Of a stretch of DNA of 64,000 nucleotides, positions 1 through 11,795 are shown one piece after another. The notes under the pieces are model-generated. The model was given only the letters and a program-made list of their open reading frames with translations. It did not search any database and had not been told where the DNA came from. The first letter of the stretch is position 1, and every line of letters starts with the position of its first letter. A program made the translations under genes and the position numbers. Source of the DNA: Adiantum capillus-veneris (taxonomy: Eukaryota; Streptophyta; Polypodiopsida; Polypodiales; Pteridaceae); contig CM043942.1 in assembly GCA_014529385.2 (NCBI GenBank), positions 64,639,184 to 64,703,183 of the forward strand, in the 5' to 3' direction.

Positions 1-944
1 GATTACCAATGGCTCCATCAGTACTTGGGGACAAAGGCTCCTTACCATACAAGATTTATGCTTCGGTGAAAGCTTTCACTAGATATTCTATTTATCTTGA
101 TTCTCAAGTGGTCGCTCACATGCATTGTACTTGAGAGATTTTTTTATTTTTTATTTTTTAGAGAAGGGGGGGATTTCCATAGAGAGAGATGGGTTGATTT
201 CAAAAGGTGGCCCTGAGCACGCTAGAAAAGGCTACGATTCTTTAAAAAATACTACTAGGAGACATTGCTTGATAGTATTCTACAGGTCAAGTTGATGTCT
301 ACTAGCTTTTTGGGTCGCTTATCTACACTAAGGTTACACTAAGCTTTTTGGGTCGCTTATCTACTCTAAGGTTACACTAATGTCATGAGAGTTGAAAATT
401 TACTTTGCAGGCAAAAGATCTATACAAATTGATCGATAAAAGTGCTTATTATTATTATGTTTTTAGTGTGCTTCTTTGCAGAGGCTTAATCTCATGTGAG
501 GGTCTCAAAGGAGATGACAGTGATGGATTTTTGAAAATTTGCATGCTATATGAAGAAGATACCGTCAAAATTTTTAACTTTTTAGAGTTTGCAAACAATA
601 GAGTTGATGTGGTACATAAGCAATAATGAACACTTCACATGGTACCATAGTGTGGGGATATTGATGTACAAAGACATTTCACAATATGGATCTGAGAAGT
701 CTGTCACAAGTTCTAAAAGAACATGCATACACACACCTAGGTCAATTCGTGAATACATATGTGATTTTGAAATTATAAAGAGGAATTGCTTATACATAGA
801 TGCTAATTAGTTTGCTTGAGGATACCTTGAAAACTAGCTTTTTGTTGATATTTGGCTGGTCTTGATATGGGTAGGACAATAGTACATTAGGCTCTAAAGT
901 TGCTAGCCAAAAAGTTTGTTAGACTTATACTTCAAGTTATTTAG
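1..944. other. Non-coding flank, no gene recognised
   Basis: Only short open frames without recognisable domains are present. The one structured feature is the 38-bp tandem duplication at 304-379. The stretch ends where the short LTR of element E begins; the last five bases, TTTAG, are a candidate target-site copy for E. Confidence 0.6.
304..379. repeat. 38-bp tandem direct duplication (2 copies)
   Basis: Positions 304-341 and 342-379 are the same 38 bases except for about one substitution (ACACTA against ACTCTA). They abut exactly. It is a recent local duplication with no visible function. Confidence 0.9.
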
Positions 945-1087
945 TGTCATGCCAAGGGCAAAGTCTGGTGGTCAAGGACCAGGCCCAAAAGGCCAGCTGC
1001 AAGTGTGGATAGGGAATGAGGCCCAAGGGGCTATTTAATGGGAGGCTGGGAGGTTCATTCTTAGGCAGTCCCATAGGGGGCTTTACA
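945..1087 (+). mobile_element. Element E, 5' LTR (143 bp)
   Basis: The segment starts TGTCATGCC and ends CTTTACA, one base before a classical plant primer-binding site. A near-identical 135-bp copy lies in reverse orientation at 36225-36359, where it is preceded by a purine-rich tract as expected of a 3' LTR. The two differ by a few substitutions and an 8-bp duplication (GGAGGCTG-like) present only here. An LTR of about 140 bp is unusually short. The two copies are inferred to be the two ends of one insertion, later separated and inverted. Confidence 0.8.
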
Positions 1088-1088
1088 T

Positions 1089-1103
1089 TGGTATCAGAGT
1101 TGG
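1089..1103 (+). promoter_or_regulatory. Primer-binding site of E, initiator-Met type
   Basis: TGGTATCAGAGTTGG is complementary to the 3' end of plant initiator-methionine tRNA at the first eleven positions, the usual minus-strand primer of many plant LTR elements. One base separates it from the LTR end. Confidence 0.85.
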
Positions 1104-2539
1104 TTCCATTTTTGGGGCCAGAAGGCGTGGTCTTTTTGCATGTTGCATGTACATGCAAAGCCGTGGAGCTCCTCTCTTGACAGGCGGGGAAGAAGCCAAG
1201 GGGAAGAACCGGGTGTGCACGGCCTTTAGAGGCAAAGGGAGAAGAAGGGCCGACCTTCTCCGAACCTTGAGCTATGGAGAGCTACGGTAGCGCGAGATGA
1301 AGCTGGAGGAAACCTGTTACTGTGGCGGGCGCATTCAAGCAATGCAGAGGTGACCCTCGCTCTTTCCCTCTCTCGACGAGCTTCTCTATGTTGCCATCGC
1401 TGCATGTTCTGTTTTAGACACTTTTTAAAGCTTGGGGCGCCTTAATTTGAGCACCCCCCCATTATATGAGGACTATCCCATGCGTGTCGCTTGTAATCGA
1501 CGGAAGTGGGGGGATTTGGGCTCGGTTCTTGGATGGAGGAGCTTGCGGTGGACAGGTCTGGGGATTCTACACATTCTGTGGTGTGCCCGTCTCCATGCTT
1601 GCAGTGGAGACACGTGTGTTGTCCTTGAAGTGGGAAAGTTCCATTGAAGCCGGGAAAGCTCCAAAGAAGCAAGGCTCATCACCAGTACGTCTCAAAAAGG
1701 GGTTGCATGCATGGAATTCTTGTCGAATTGAGAAAAAATTATCTATATCAATGTATAGATGTTGAAACTCTTCTATATGCAACAAGAATTGTATTAATTC
1801 GATCAAGGGCGACAATCTTATGGCTAGTCTTTGGTAGTGCAAGGCATGTCCTTGAATCCAGACAAGGGTTAAAAGCAAGGCTTCCCAGTTACTCATGATC
1901 ATGGTGATCCACACATGATGCTTAATTACATTCGTACTTCTACTTTTTTCGCCATCATGGCAATACATTTTCGGTAAGGGCGTGACATACAAGGCATGTG
2001 GTAAATTGCGGAAACACGTTTGCAATTGCAAAACTTTCATGCAACTGATTCATGTCACGTTTACCAATTTGACGGTGTTAGGAGTTTTTTGGAGTAAGGG
2101 ATTGTGCATATGTATATACACATGAATGGTGCATCGAATAAACCCATTTCCCAGAGCCAGGTGGTTACATGGGGCACATGTGTACAGGTAGGACAACATG
2201 TACATAGTGCATCAATTTTCATCGTGACTAGTACCAATGTACTTTTTCTATAATAACAAGGAGTTGGTAGAACATATAAATTCTCAAGGAAGCTATCCAC
2301 GGGCCAACCGCATGAGGTAAGCAGCTGCGTCAGATGGCATCTAGTGGCGTCAGGAGGTCGAATGGGGTCACTACTTGCACATGGATAAGTACGGACACAA
2401 CGTGGTTGTTTTTTGTGATGAATTATGCAAAAGGTTATCATGAGGACTATATTTGGGGGCCACTTCACGTGATTGCGGAATGCATTATTGGAAAAGTTGA
2501 GGGCCACGTGTGTAGATGGATGCAAGAGGATGACAACTA
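1104..2539 (+). other. Element E internal region, non-coding
   Basis: This follows the primer site and runs to the 5' LTR of element A. No gag or pol similarity can be seen in any frame; the longest frame (minus, 1567-2040) has no recognisable motif. It is assigned to E by position only. E would be non-autonomous if its remaining internal DNA (36360-39750) is equally non-coding. Confidence 0.45.
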
Positions 2540-3220
2540 TGCACTACGAGGCCACTTTTTGGCCTCTTCGGGGTCGATTTGAGGTCAACTACTAAAAGGC
2601 CAAAGGTGCCCCAGTAATAAAGCTAAGAGTGGAAACTGAAAAACCTGAGAGAAAACCAGAAAAAACATGGAGAGAAGAGGAAGAACAACCGCAAGTGAGT
2701 TTTTGCTGTTTTTGGAGCGTGTTTTGGCCATAAACTGCTCATCCGAGGTCGGATTTGAGCACTTTGACATTGTAGACTGGGGTTTTGGGCCGTTCTGGAC
2801 ATGATGGCACTGTCCATTTTTCCAAATTTCTCACTATTTTTTTTCTATTTTGGCTGTGTAAGTTTCTTCTATGAGCGAAGCCTCTGCTCCAATTTGTGAT
2901 TGTATCTGGCATATTTTACCCATATTGTGTGAGCTATTTGTCCCATTGGTGTTGGACCAAGCTCAATTGTATCTAAAAATCATAAATTCTCTTCTTTTGA
3001 GCTGAGGTTTTTGGGTGTGTGTGTGTGTGTGTGTGTCTCTGTATGGGGTGGGCAAATGGATAGTCTCTCTCCTCTCACTCCATCGAAGTGCTTCCTGTCT
3101 CGGCCACGTGGGTTGTGTAAGCCGAGTGGTGCCCCATAGTGTGTGTGTGTGTGTGTATCATGCCAAGAGTGTGTGATGGGTCATTATAGAGGCATTGTGT
3201 GTGTTTCCATCCCGCTCACA
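2540..3220 (+). repeat. Element A, 5' LTR (681 bp)
   Basis: Begins TGCACTACGAGG and ends CCCGCTCACA. It aligns along its length with 11796-12477, with scattered substitutions and differing GT-repeat lengths (here around 3018-3037 and 3140-3158). Near the 3' end it carries GTGGTGCCCC (3126-3135) and TAGAGGC (3187-3193), a module shared with other LTRs in the window. The divergence implies an old insertion. Confidence 0.92.
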
Positions 3221-3226
3221 TTCTTT

Positions 3227-3244
3227 TGGTGCCCCCACTAAGGA
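3227..3244 (+). promoter_or_regulatory. Primer-binding site of A
   Basis: TGGTGCCCCCACTAAGGA lies six bases after the 5' LTR. The equivalent position in C, D and F holds almost the same 18-mer, so it is a conserved primer site for this gypsy group. The tRNA has not been identified; its 3' end would read like ...GTGGGGGCACCA. Confidence 0.8.
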
Positions 3245-3883
3245 TTTTCTTTGAGTACCTTCAACTTTGGGATTACAGGTTGCAGATTACAGGTTACAGG
3301 TTATAAATACAGGTGATTCACATAGGTACATGTAGCTAGAGTAGAGTGATGCACTGACAGTGGAAGTCACTTGCAGTTGCCGTGGGTATGCATTATTTGG
3401 CGCCTGTTTGAGCGCATTGTCTTGTACTGTACATTTCTTGGGGATACTGTCGTTGTACACCTTTGTGGAGCCATACTTGGTTTTATTTGGCAGTCTCAGT
3501 CATTTTTGAGACTTGGACTGGAAGATAGTCATTTCTGAGACTTGACTATATGAGGTTTGCATAAGCTTTCGTGAGAGGGTCGATAACGTGAGGTCTTATT
3601 GGCTGGAGGAATTCTCAAATGTGAGATCCTTTCGGTGATATAGGTGGTTGGAGCACCCTTTTCATGACCTCTACATAGGCTATGTACTAATAATTCCTAC
3701 TTGATGCTCAGGTTCTATTGTTGGCAGGTTCTACTTTTTGGAAAACTCTTTCAAAAAAATTTCAAGTTGTGAGGGCTGGTTTTTTGGTATTTTGAGCCAT
3801 TTATGCTGTAATGCTGCTTAAATTCTCGCAAAATTAGAGGATAAGTCAGGTGTGCCTTCTTGGTAGCTGCATGGTTGGCTTTA
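3245..3883 (+). other. Element A untranslated leader, mosaic with copia leaders
   Basis: No coding frame is visible. It contains repeated TTACAGG units (about 3273-3315). It also contains a block at about 3570-3680 that aligns with the leader of copia 2 (28173-28275), including an exact GAGATCCTTTCGGTGATA core. A further GGAAACTCT motif near 3737 resembles motifs that precede gag in both copia elements. The likeness crosses the gypsy/copia superfamily boundary. Confidence 0.7.
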
Positions 3884-4102
3884 ATGGATGATCAAAATGG
3901 AGCTTAATTCACTCCTTTTCATTTAACACAAAGAATCCATATAAATGTTCATGTGTCCAGGAAGATTTTTTTCCAGCAGCGCATACTCTTTATGTTCGGA
4001 CCAAGGAGATTAAGAGAGATACTGGAATGCCCTTTGCCTGTTGTAATTTCGATGATTAACTATGGAAACTCATTTGATGCGCATGTGTTTGTCGTTATCT
4101 AA
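3884..4102 (+). pseudogene. Leader micro-ORF (about 70 residues), broken copy
   Basis: An ATG at 3884 opens a frame that meets a stop at 3905-3907 and is then open to TAA at 4100-4102. The part after the stop contains RKIFFQQR, FGPRRLREIL and FDAHVFVV. It matches the ORFs directly upstream of gag in F (55124-55333 and 54902-55114) and, more distantly, C (14711-14929). The position just before gag is the same in all three elements. Function is unknown; conservation across diverged elements implies a protein product. Confidence 0.75.
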
Positions 4103-4204
4103 AAACGAGCTCCATTGAAGTTTTTGAAGATTGAGTCATTAAAAAGTTTGGGTTCTTGCACGTGTGTTAGAAGGGGTTCTCAAAGCATTGAAACTTGGGT
4201 AGCC

Positions 4205-5125
4205 ATGGATTTCTCTTATCCGGAATTTTATGGAAGAAGTGATGAAGATGGGGAAGACTTTTTGGAAAAGATGGAGGTTGCCTGCATTAGCAACCAGATT
4301 CATGACCTGGCGCAGATGCTACGTCTTCTCCAGATTTGTTTGAAGAGTGATGCATGAGTTTGGTCCAAAGCATTTGAAGAGGAGTTGTGTGTGGCTGATC
4401 CAGTTGTAAGATTGAGTTGGGACAATCTAAGGCATGGATTGGAAGTGGAGTTTGTGAAGACAGAAGATCCTGACAAAGTGTGGCAAGAAGTACAAGGTTT
4501 TGTGCAAAAGGAAGGTGAGCCGGTAGATGCATACATACGTAAGTTTTTGATGGCATTGGAGAGGATGTGCAAGGCCTTAGCACCACAGGTACCCCCACCT
4601 GACATGATGAAGAAGGACAAGTTCTTGGCTGGTCTTTAGGAGAATATACATTGGAGAGTGGAGCTAAAGAAGCCTATAACATATGAAGATGCCCTAGAGG
4701 TAGCGAGGAACAAAGAGTGGAATTTGAAGAAAATGAGCCAGCTAGGGGTGGAGTCTTTGCCCTGCAGGCCTGAGCTTCAGCCTATGGACTCTTTACAAGG
4801 TCACATGCCAGGGGTTCATCATGAACCAGTGGTTCCTGTTACTCCTCAGGTTATGCTAGTAGTGCAAGATGATGGCCTAAGGCAAGACATGAGGCAAGTG
4901 GTAGATTTAATGAACAATCTCAGTCTAAACATGCTAGGTAATGTGGAAAATAATCGAAGTCGGGAGAGGTTTGCAAATCAGCCAGGAGGTGAAGAAAAAC
5001 CCAGGAATGGTGTTGGACAGAGAAATGGTAGATTCTGGAGGTAGATGCCCACACGTTATAATTGGGGAGAGTTGGGCCACATCATCCCACAATGTGATAA
5101 GCCACCAAGGATGGGGAGAGACATG
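4205..5125 (+). pseudogene. gag: gag of element A (decayed)
   Basis: A capsid-type gag starts with ATG at 4205. The N-terminal part (FYGRSDEDGEDFLEKMEV) corresponds to FFGRSGENAGDFLDNLEM in element F. In-frame stops lie at about 4355, 4637 and 5042. The C-terminal zinc knuckle is degenerate: two of three cysteines and the histidine are recognisable around YNWGELGHIIPQC, but the second position is Trp rather than Cys. Gag normally forms the virus-like particle; this copy cannot. Confidence 0.85.
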
Positions 5126-6366
5126 TATCCATTGCCAAAACAGGTGCTAACTAGGTCAAATGATTATGGCATTGAAATTAAGGGAGAAGAAAGAGATAGT
5201 GGATTAACCCAAGAGGAAAAGGGAAAGACAAAAGCGATAAGTGTGATTACCTTGGAGAAGGCATCAAAGCTAGAGGATACATTAGTGATGCCTATTGGGA
5301 AGATGACCATAGAGAACAAGGAAGGAAGAAGTGCCCCATGTCCTAGTAAGAAGAAGGGAATGAGCCATGAAGTCGAGGATGTCAAGGCCAAGAGGAAAAG
5401 AAGGGCTCGTCGCAAGTTTCATGTTTTAGATTTTCCACTAGGGGATGGGCAATTAAGCTATGACTTGAGGGATGATCTGGCAAGCAGGAAAGAAGATGTT
5501 ACTGTTGGGAAGCTTATAGAGATGGTGCCTAAGCTAAAGCGACAGTGGAAGAGGATGGTTAACCCAACGGAGAAAGAACTAGAGAGAGGTTCAGTAAAGG
5601 TGTTGGCAATGGACAAGCTACCAGACATTTTCTCAATAGTAGATGTGTGGCACAAAAGAAAAAATCTAGGACAAGGTTATGTGGATGGTGAGCCCAAATA
5701 TGTGTCATAACAGACTCATGCATTGAGAAGATGGGTCTTACAGTGACTGGGTGTCAGGCTTTCGGATTAGATTGGCAAACCATCAAAAAGTAAAATGTTT
5801 GGGTGTTGTAAAGAGCTTAGAAGTGGAGGCGTATGATGCAAAGGCGTTGGTTGATTTTCATGTGATGCCAGTGGAGTTGGGAGCATATCCTATTATATTG
5901 GGTAGACCATGGTTACGTGCAGTGGGAGATGGTCAAGATTGGAGACGTGGTACAATTAGCCTCTATGGAAAGATAGGTGCTGAGAAGCTATATAATATGG
6001 ACACAAGGAAATTATTGGAAGAGCTTTATGAAGATGAGGATGAATCTAGTGATGAAGACTATTCCACAGTGATTGATGAGGACAGTGATAGTACTACTAG
6101 CAGTGATGAGGATGTTGATGTTGCATTTCTTTTGATGGTTGGACAAAGAAATCCATGAGTTTGGTTTAGTCTCATTTGCAAATGAGGTTGAAGATGAAAG
6201 TGAAGGGCCCTATGAAGTGATTGAAGGGCTGATGCAAACCAAGGTTGAATTGTCAAAGAAGCAAGAATTGATGACACAAATAATCAGTGGAGATCTCTCA
6301 GCTATGTATAAGGAGATATATTTGCACATGCTCCCTAGTTTTTCTGATTTGTTCATTACTTCATAT
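5126..6366 (+). pseudogene. protease region of element A (decayed)
   Basis: The basic linker RRKFHVLDFPLGDGQLSYDL and the block PIILGRPWL match the protease domain of element F. The active-site triad expected as DSG is replaced (YVDGEP, about 5679), with a stop at 5708. An acidic Asp/Glu/Ser linker follows (about 6020-6120). The frame continues through a stretch homologous to the protease-RT linker until interrupted at 6366 by the solo LTR. Confidence 0.82.
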
Positions 6367-8452
6367 TGAGTGGCATAAAATGGTAACCATCTTTTTGCAA
6401 CATTTGTCAGCCTACTCAACGTCCTCTTCCTCATATGTGTATATATTTTTCTATGCTATTAAGTTATCTAGAGTAAATTCCCGCTCTTCGTTTAACCTTT
6501 GTGGCGACACATACATTATACTCTTCCCAAAAATGTCACCTTAGTCATATATTTATATTACCACCCTTTTCTTTTTTGCTTTGTAAATAGAGTAAGCATA
6601 CAATAACCAACTATATACCCCCAAACTTTCTTACCTCTTGTGAATTAGTAGTAGAAAAATAATATATCCATCTTCCACCCCTTATAGATAAATTCCCATG
6701 GAAATCAACTCTCCACTTGTCTTTACCAAAGATTATGGTCCCTCTCTACAAGTCTTCTATGCCCCCTATATAGGTGGCCCAATATCTCTTAAGAATCTAG
6801 ATATAGTTTCTCTCCTTTCAAAAAGACTCCAATTGTATATTCTTTTCACAAGAAAATAATATTGGGCCCTCCTCTATTTGTTTAAGCATCATAGCCTTTT
6901 GAAAAAGCATGATTCCCCTTGGATGCATACAAGCAAAGGGCCCATACAAGAAGACTTTGAAGCAAAAGGTTCCCTAGCCTAGTGTGGACCTTCCAAACCG
7001 AATTCCTTGGTGCATGGGCGTGAAGAATAGTCCAAATTCATATCAAACATGTTGAGAAGGTCAATTTTGCCTTTTGAAGCATGTCATTCCGAGCTACAGG
7101 TAAAAAGTTATGGTCAAAATAGTGTAAATCTGTCAGATTCGCAGCAAAAGGGAACTGTAAATCAAGTAAATCAAGAGAGTGAGATCTTATTTTTCCCCTA
7201 CTCATCTTCTAGAAGAGCAATGAGTATTCAAGGTCACTTGCATGTGATGGGACCAACCTAAAGATGCTTTCTAAATGCCAAGACAGACAAGTTGAGATAC
7301 CCCGCAGGAGCCACCCGTAGGGCCTCATGGTGGGGCCCACCTACATTATGCACCCCTATGGAGACTTCACGGTCTAAAATGATATTTTTGGTGAATAAAT
7401 AGTCCCTTTTATGTCCAATATTCAATGAGTGGTCAAAGGACACTTAATTAGGTCTAATCACTTACTCTAATTAAGTGTAGCATAATCCCACTCCTACACA
7501 ACTATAAATAGCCCCCCTTGGAGAGACTCAAGGACACACACACCTATATTTTCAACTTCATGTTGTTTCTTGATCAATAGTAGAGAAAACCCCAACTCTC
7601 TCTCTTTCACATTCTCCCTCCTAACCCTCCTCTTTGGAGGAAGTGCCACTCTATTCTCCACTCTCTCCATTCTACAATCTTTTACTCCATCAACCCAATA
7701 AATCATTTGTAGGACCTCAATAACTTGTAAATACATCATGATCTCTCTCATGGTTATGTTAATGATCATGAAATCATCTTCAAAAACTTTCAAGTGTCGC
7801 AATTCGTGATGGTTAGCCAGCGTCTGTCCTCCCCTTAAAAGGTGTGCGAGAAATCAAGTAAGTGTTCTATTCTTAATTTACCATTGGTTTGTTTCTCCAC
7901 ACTTATTCAATTGGTCTAAAGAAATTTCTCACTCCAAATCTCTTTTGCTTCATTACATATGCATGTGGCTACCTCTCATGGTGATTTTATTTGTGTCACG
8001 GCATTGCATAGATGGAGATGAGCTCTCTATGCAAAGTGTGTTAGTTTGATGTAAGTGATTCTCTTGTGTGTTTGAGAGGCAAGTCTTGCGCGCATGATTT
8101 TTTTTTATGAGTGATTGAGAGAGGAAGAGTTTGGATGTATTATGGGTATTCTTATGGGGAGAAGGTGAATGCTATTCCACAAATTGCATATTTCATTTTG
8201 ATACACGGCATTGGGTTACATAATCGTTGATGGTGTTCAAGTGTCCAAAGTGTATATAGAGTAAGGGGGTTTTCAAAGTGTGTTGCTTGGGTGGGTGAGT
8301 GCAAGTGTTATTTTTTTTGATTGGTTTCTTTCTCCACTCCCAAAAGAAGGTGGTGCCCCAAGTGTGTGCGTACCTCTTTACGAACATTTTGTGAGGGTAT
8401 GCCCATTGGTTTGGGTTTAGAGGCCCCATTTCAAAAAGCTCGCCCTCAATAT
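6363..8452 (+). mobile_element. Solo LTR (6367-8448) with ATAT target duplication
   Basis: A 2082-bp segment starting TGAGTGGCAT and ending CGCCCTCA lies inside A's protease-RT linker. It is bordered by ATAT at 6363-6366 and 8449-8452. Removing it and one ATAT restores A's reading frame at the place where element F is continuous. It has a TATA box (7503-7510) and ends with the shared U5 module (GGTGGTGCCCC at 8349, TAGAGGCCCC at 8418). There is no primer site, polypurine tract or coding region, so it is a solo LTR left after LTR-LTR recombination. Confidence 0.88.
7503..7510 (+). promoter_or_regulatory. TATA box of the solo LTR
   Basis: TATAAATA lies 1.1 kb into the 2.08-kb LTR and 0.9 kb before its 3' end. 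It is followed by pyrimidine-rich sequence typical of the start of R. It marks the U3/R boundary region and the plus orientation. Confidence 0.6.
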
Positions 8453-9640
8453 GAAGAGTTTAGAGGGTTCAAGGGAGAAGAGATGCATATAGAACTGAAG
8501 GAAGGTGCTAATCCAATTCAGCAAAGGCTAAGAAGGATAGGTCAAGAGCATATGGAATCCTTGAAGGTAGAGGTGGACAAGTTATTGAAGGCAGGGTTCA
8601 TAGTTCCAGTGGAAACCACAGAATGGATGAGCCCAGTAGTAGTCAGTCGAAAGCAGGATGGGAAGTGGAGGATTTGTGTAGATTTTAAACCCTTAAATGC
8701 ATCTACTAAGAAGAACACATATCCTCTTCCATTCATTGATTAGATCTTGGATTCAGTGGCAGGTTATGAGAGGTACAGTGTGTGTGATGTTTTTTCAGGC
8801 TATTTTCAATTGAAGATTGCTCTTAAAGACAGAACAAAGACAACTTTCATTACGTCCTGGGGCTGATATTGCTACCCGGTATTGCCATTTGGGTTGTCAA
8901 ATGGACCTTCCTTCTATCAAGAGAGAGAAAATTGGGTATTGGACCATTCATTGGTAGGTGTGTTAAGGCTTTTATGGACGACTTCTGTGTCTATAGCAGT
9001 AGGGCTGAACACCATGAGAAGTAGCAGATGGTATTGGCTTGATATGATGAATGTGGAGGAAAACTAAATCCAAAGAAATGTCATCTAGCACAACCAAGGG
9101 TGAAGTTATTGGGCCATATGGTGTCAGAAAATGGCATTGAGGCTGATCCAGACAAGGTTAAGTCTATTATTCTTCTTCCATCTACGAGTACGAAGCAATT
9201 GGCAACTTTTATACACAAAACAAAGTACATGGCGCGGTTTATTCCATTGTCTTCACATCTCCTTTATCCATTACAAAAAGTGGCAAAGCATGATCCATTG
9301 CAATGGGATGACAAGTGTAAAAAATTGTTTTAAGAGTTGAAAGAGGTGTTAGGGGGGTTGTCAGCCATGCAAGCTCCTGATTGGGAGCAAGAGTTTTATG
9401 TAAATCCATCAGTAGGGGATGATGCCATTGGAGCCATGCTATTGCAAAAGGGGAAGTTCAACCATTATATGAGGCCAATGCATTGTGCAAGCCGAGTGAA
9501 GTTGGTAGTAGAGAGAAAATTCCCGGAAGTAGAGTTAGTGATGGCCAATGTAATATTTTCTTGTCACAATTTTGTCATTACTTGCTACCACGACCTTTTG
9601 TTTTCTAGACGAGCTATGCTTTTTTGCCACAGTTAGTTAA
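8449..9640 (+). pseudogene. RT and first RNase H of element A (decayed)
   Basis: Reverse transcriptase blocks appear in order: HIELKEG, QRLRRIG, KWRICVDFKPLNA, DVFSGYFQ, MPFGLSNG-like, the catalytic FMDDF at about 8968-8982, then LLGHMVSENGIEADP. Frame changes are needed around 8740-9100. The RNase H 1 start reads FYVNPSVGDDAIGAMLLQ, where the usual first catalytic Asp is absent. Confidence 0.88.
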
Positions 9641-10290
9641 TGGCACTAACATGTCAAATGTGGTCAAAAAATGGGTAATTGAGTTGCAAGAGTTTGAGTT
9701 CTCTTTTTTAGTGAAAGATAGTACAAGGGCTACCCTAGCTAATTTGTTGACTTACAAGGAGAATCACCTCCTTGTCAAGGAAGAGGTATTGAGAAGGGTA
9801 GTTGAAGAAGTGCCACGGATCAATAATGCACATGTGTTATTCTTTGATGGCTCATACAGAAAGAGCCATGATGCGGCTTCAAGGGGTATAGCACTTTATG
9901 ATCTAGAGGGGAAGCTAGTATGCAAGACAGGGTTCAAGTTGGATGCGCATAGGAACAATGAGGCTGAATATGCTACATTGGAAGCCGGATTACACATTTT
10001 TTTGAAGCATGGGATTAGAAGGTTGAGCATAAAAGGTGATGCCTTGTTAGTTATGAAGCAAGTGTTGGGTGTGTGAAAGAGCAAGAACACCTCATTGAAG
10101 GAAATGTGTTTCAGAATTAAAGGCCTATTAAAAAAGTTCAAAGCATGGAGCATCAGACACATTGAACGTGCTCTAAATGGAGAGTCACATGAAGCAGCTC
10201 AAAGTATGATTGGGGAGCTATTTGTGTTGAGGACCAATTTACCTCTTTATCATGGCCGGGAAAGTTTGGCTCAAGAAGAGGATTTTTTCT
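9641..10290 (+). pseudogene. Second, archaeal-type RNase H of element A
   Basis: The blocks LFFDGSYRKS, RNNEAEY, KGDALLV and a degenerate HIERALN tail follow the archaeal-like RNase H pattern and match residues 1158-1280 of element F. Catalytic Asp (FDGS), Glu (NEAEY) and Asp (GDA) are still visible, but the final Asp-Ala block is degraded and a stop lies at 10074. A second RNase H of this kind between RNase H 1 and integrase marks the plant Tat group. Confidence 0.85.
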
Positions 10291-11795
10291 AACAGGAATC
10301 ATTCCGAAGGACATTCAGAAGTCTAAGAAGTATGGTTTTGTGCATAGAGCATACAAATACAAATTGATTGGTGATGTCTTGTACATGAAAGGGGATGATC
10401 TTGTGTTGAGATGTGTACCTTGGTGGGAGGAGCTGTACAGAGTGCTGGAAGATAATCATGAAGGCACATGTGGCAAACATTTTTCTCTAAAGATCACCTT
10501 GCATAAGATCTTGCAAGAGGGCTACGTATGGCGTGGTTTTCACAAGGATGTTCACCATTGGTGTAGGTCTTGCAATAGGTGTCAAAAATTTGGGAAGAGA
10601 GTGTTGAAGCCAGAGCTACGAAAAACCATTATGGCATTTGATGTGTTTGAAAAGTAGGGGATTGATGCAATAGGCCCGTTACCTATCACAAGCAGGGAAA
10701 AAAGCTATATTTTGACTGTAGTGGACTCTCTCTAGATGGGCAGAGGCTATAGCAGTAAAACAAATCACAACAAAGGATGTGGAAAATTTTGTGTATGATG
10801 AAATATGTTGCAAGTTTGCGGTGCCATTGGAGCTACTTTCGGATAAGCGGCGAGGATTTAGAGCTAAACTGCTAGACTTTTTATGCGTGAAGATGAAGAT
10901 TAGGCACCAGCATACCACTCCTTATTATCCGTAGTGTAATGGATCAAATGAAAGATTCAATGGTGAGTGGTAGAAATTATTTTAAAAGTGACAGAGCACC
11001 AAGGAAAGAATTGGGATTTGGAATTGCCTAGTGCATTATGGGCTTACCGTACTTCAATGAAGACAGGTACAGGGTTTAATACATTTCATATGGTATATGG
11101 AAAGGAAGCACTATTGCTTGTGGAGGTAGAGTTTCATGTAGTAAAGATGTTAGAAAAGTTGCTTGGGCCGTCTAGTGATGCATTCAAAGAGATGCTCTTA
11201 TAGTTACAAGAGGTTCATCTGGATAGGATGAGTGCATTGGAACATTATGGGCAGATACAAGATAAGTCTTTAGAAAACATAAATGAAAAGGTCAAGAGTA
11301 AGGGTATCAAGAAGCATGACTTGGTTTTGTGTTACAACAATAAGCTGGAAAACACCTTCCAAAAGAAGTTTCAAATTAAGTGAGGAGGCCCTTTCAAGGT
11401 AGTGGAGTGTTTCCCAAATGGTACATATCAGCTGGCTAACCTGGATGGAATCATACATAAGTCAAGGGTAAATGGATTGCATCCTAAATTGTATCATTCT
11501 AGATTGATGATGGTGGAGCAAGATGAGCTGTATCCAGAACAAGTAATGTTGGTGAGGGAGATCTGTGATGCGGTGAGTGGGAAGGCCCTTTCAAGGTAGT
11601 GGAGTGTTTCCCAAATGGTACATATCAGCTAGCTGACCTGGATGGAATCATACATAAGTCAAGGGTAAATGGATTGCATCCTAAATTGTATCATGCTAGA
11701 TTGATGATGGTGGAGCAATATGAGCTGTATCCAGAACAGGTAATGTTGGTGAGGGATAAGGAGACCTATGACGCGGCGAGTCTCATATCTCTTTT
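10291..11795 (+). pseudogene. integrase of element A (decayed)
   Basis: The zinc-binding part (ILQEGYVW, HHWCRSCNRCQK), first core Asp (GIDAIGPLP), second core Asp region (LLSDKRRGF) and the Glu block (NGSNERFNG) are all present, with stops and frameshifts at about 10655, 10733 and 10934. Host-like GKEALLLVEV and a C-terminal NGTYQLA-LDG-KSRVNGLHPK block follow. The C-terminal block is duplicated (see 11388-11781). There is no chromodomain. Confidence 0.87.
11388..11781 (+). repeat. 197-bp tandem duplication of the integrase C-terminus
   Basis: The GGCCCTTTCAAGGTAGTGGA start recurs 197 bases apart (AGTGGAGTGT at 11401 and 11598). Both copies encode the NGTYQLA to YPEQVMLV block with few changes, in different frames relative to each other. 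The second copy runs to the 3' LTR. Confidence 0.9.

Noticed and set aside
304-379. Start of a CRISPR or satellite array
   Set aside because: Only two abutting copies, no spacers.
1567-2040. 157-codon minus-strand frame
   Set aside because: No recognisable motif, no homologous copy in the window, within non-coding E DNA.
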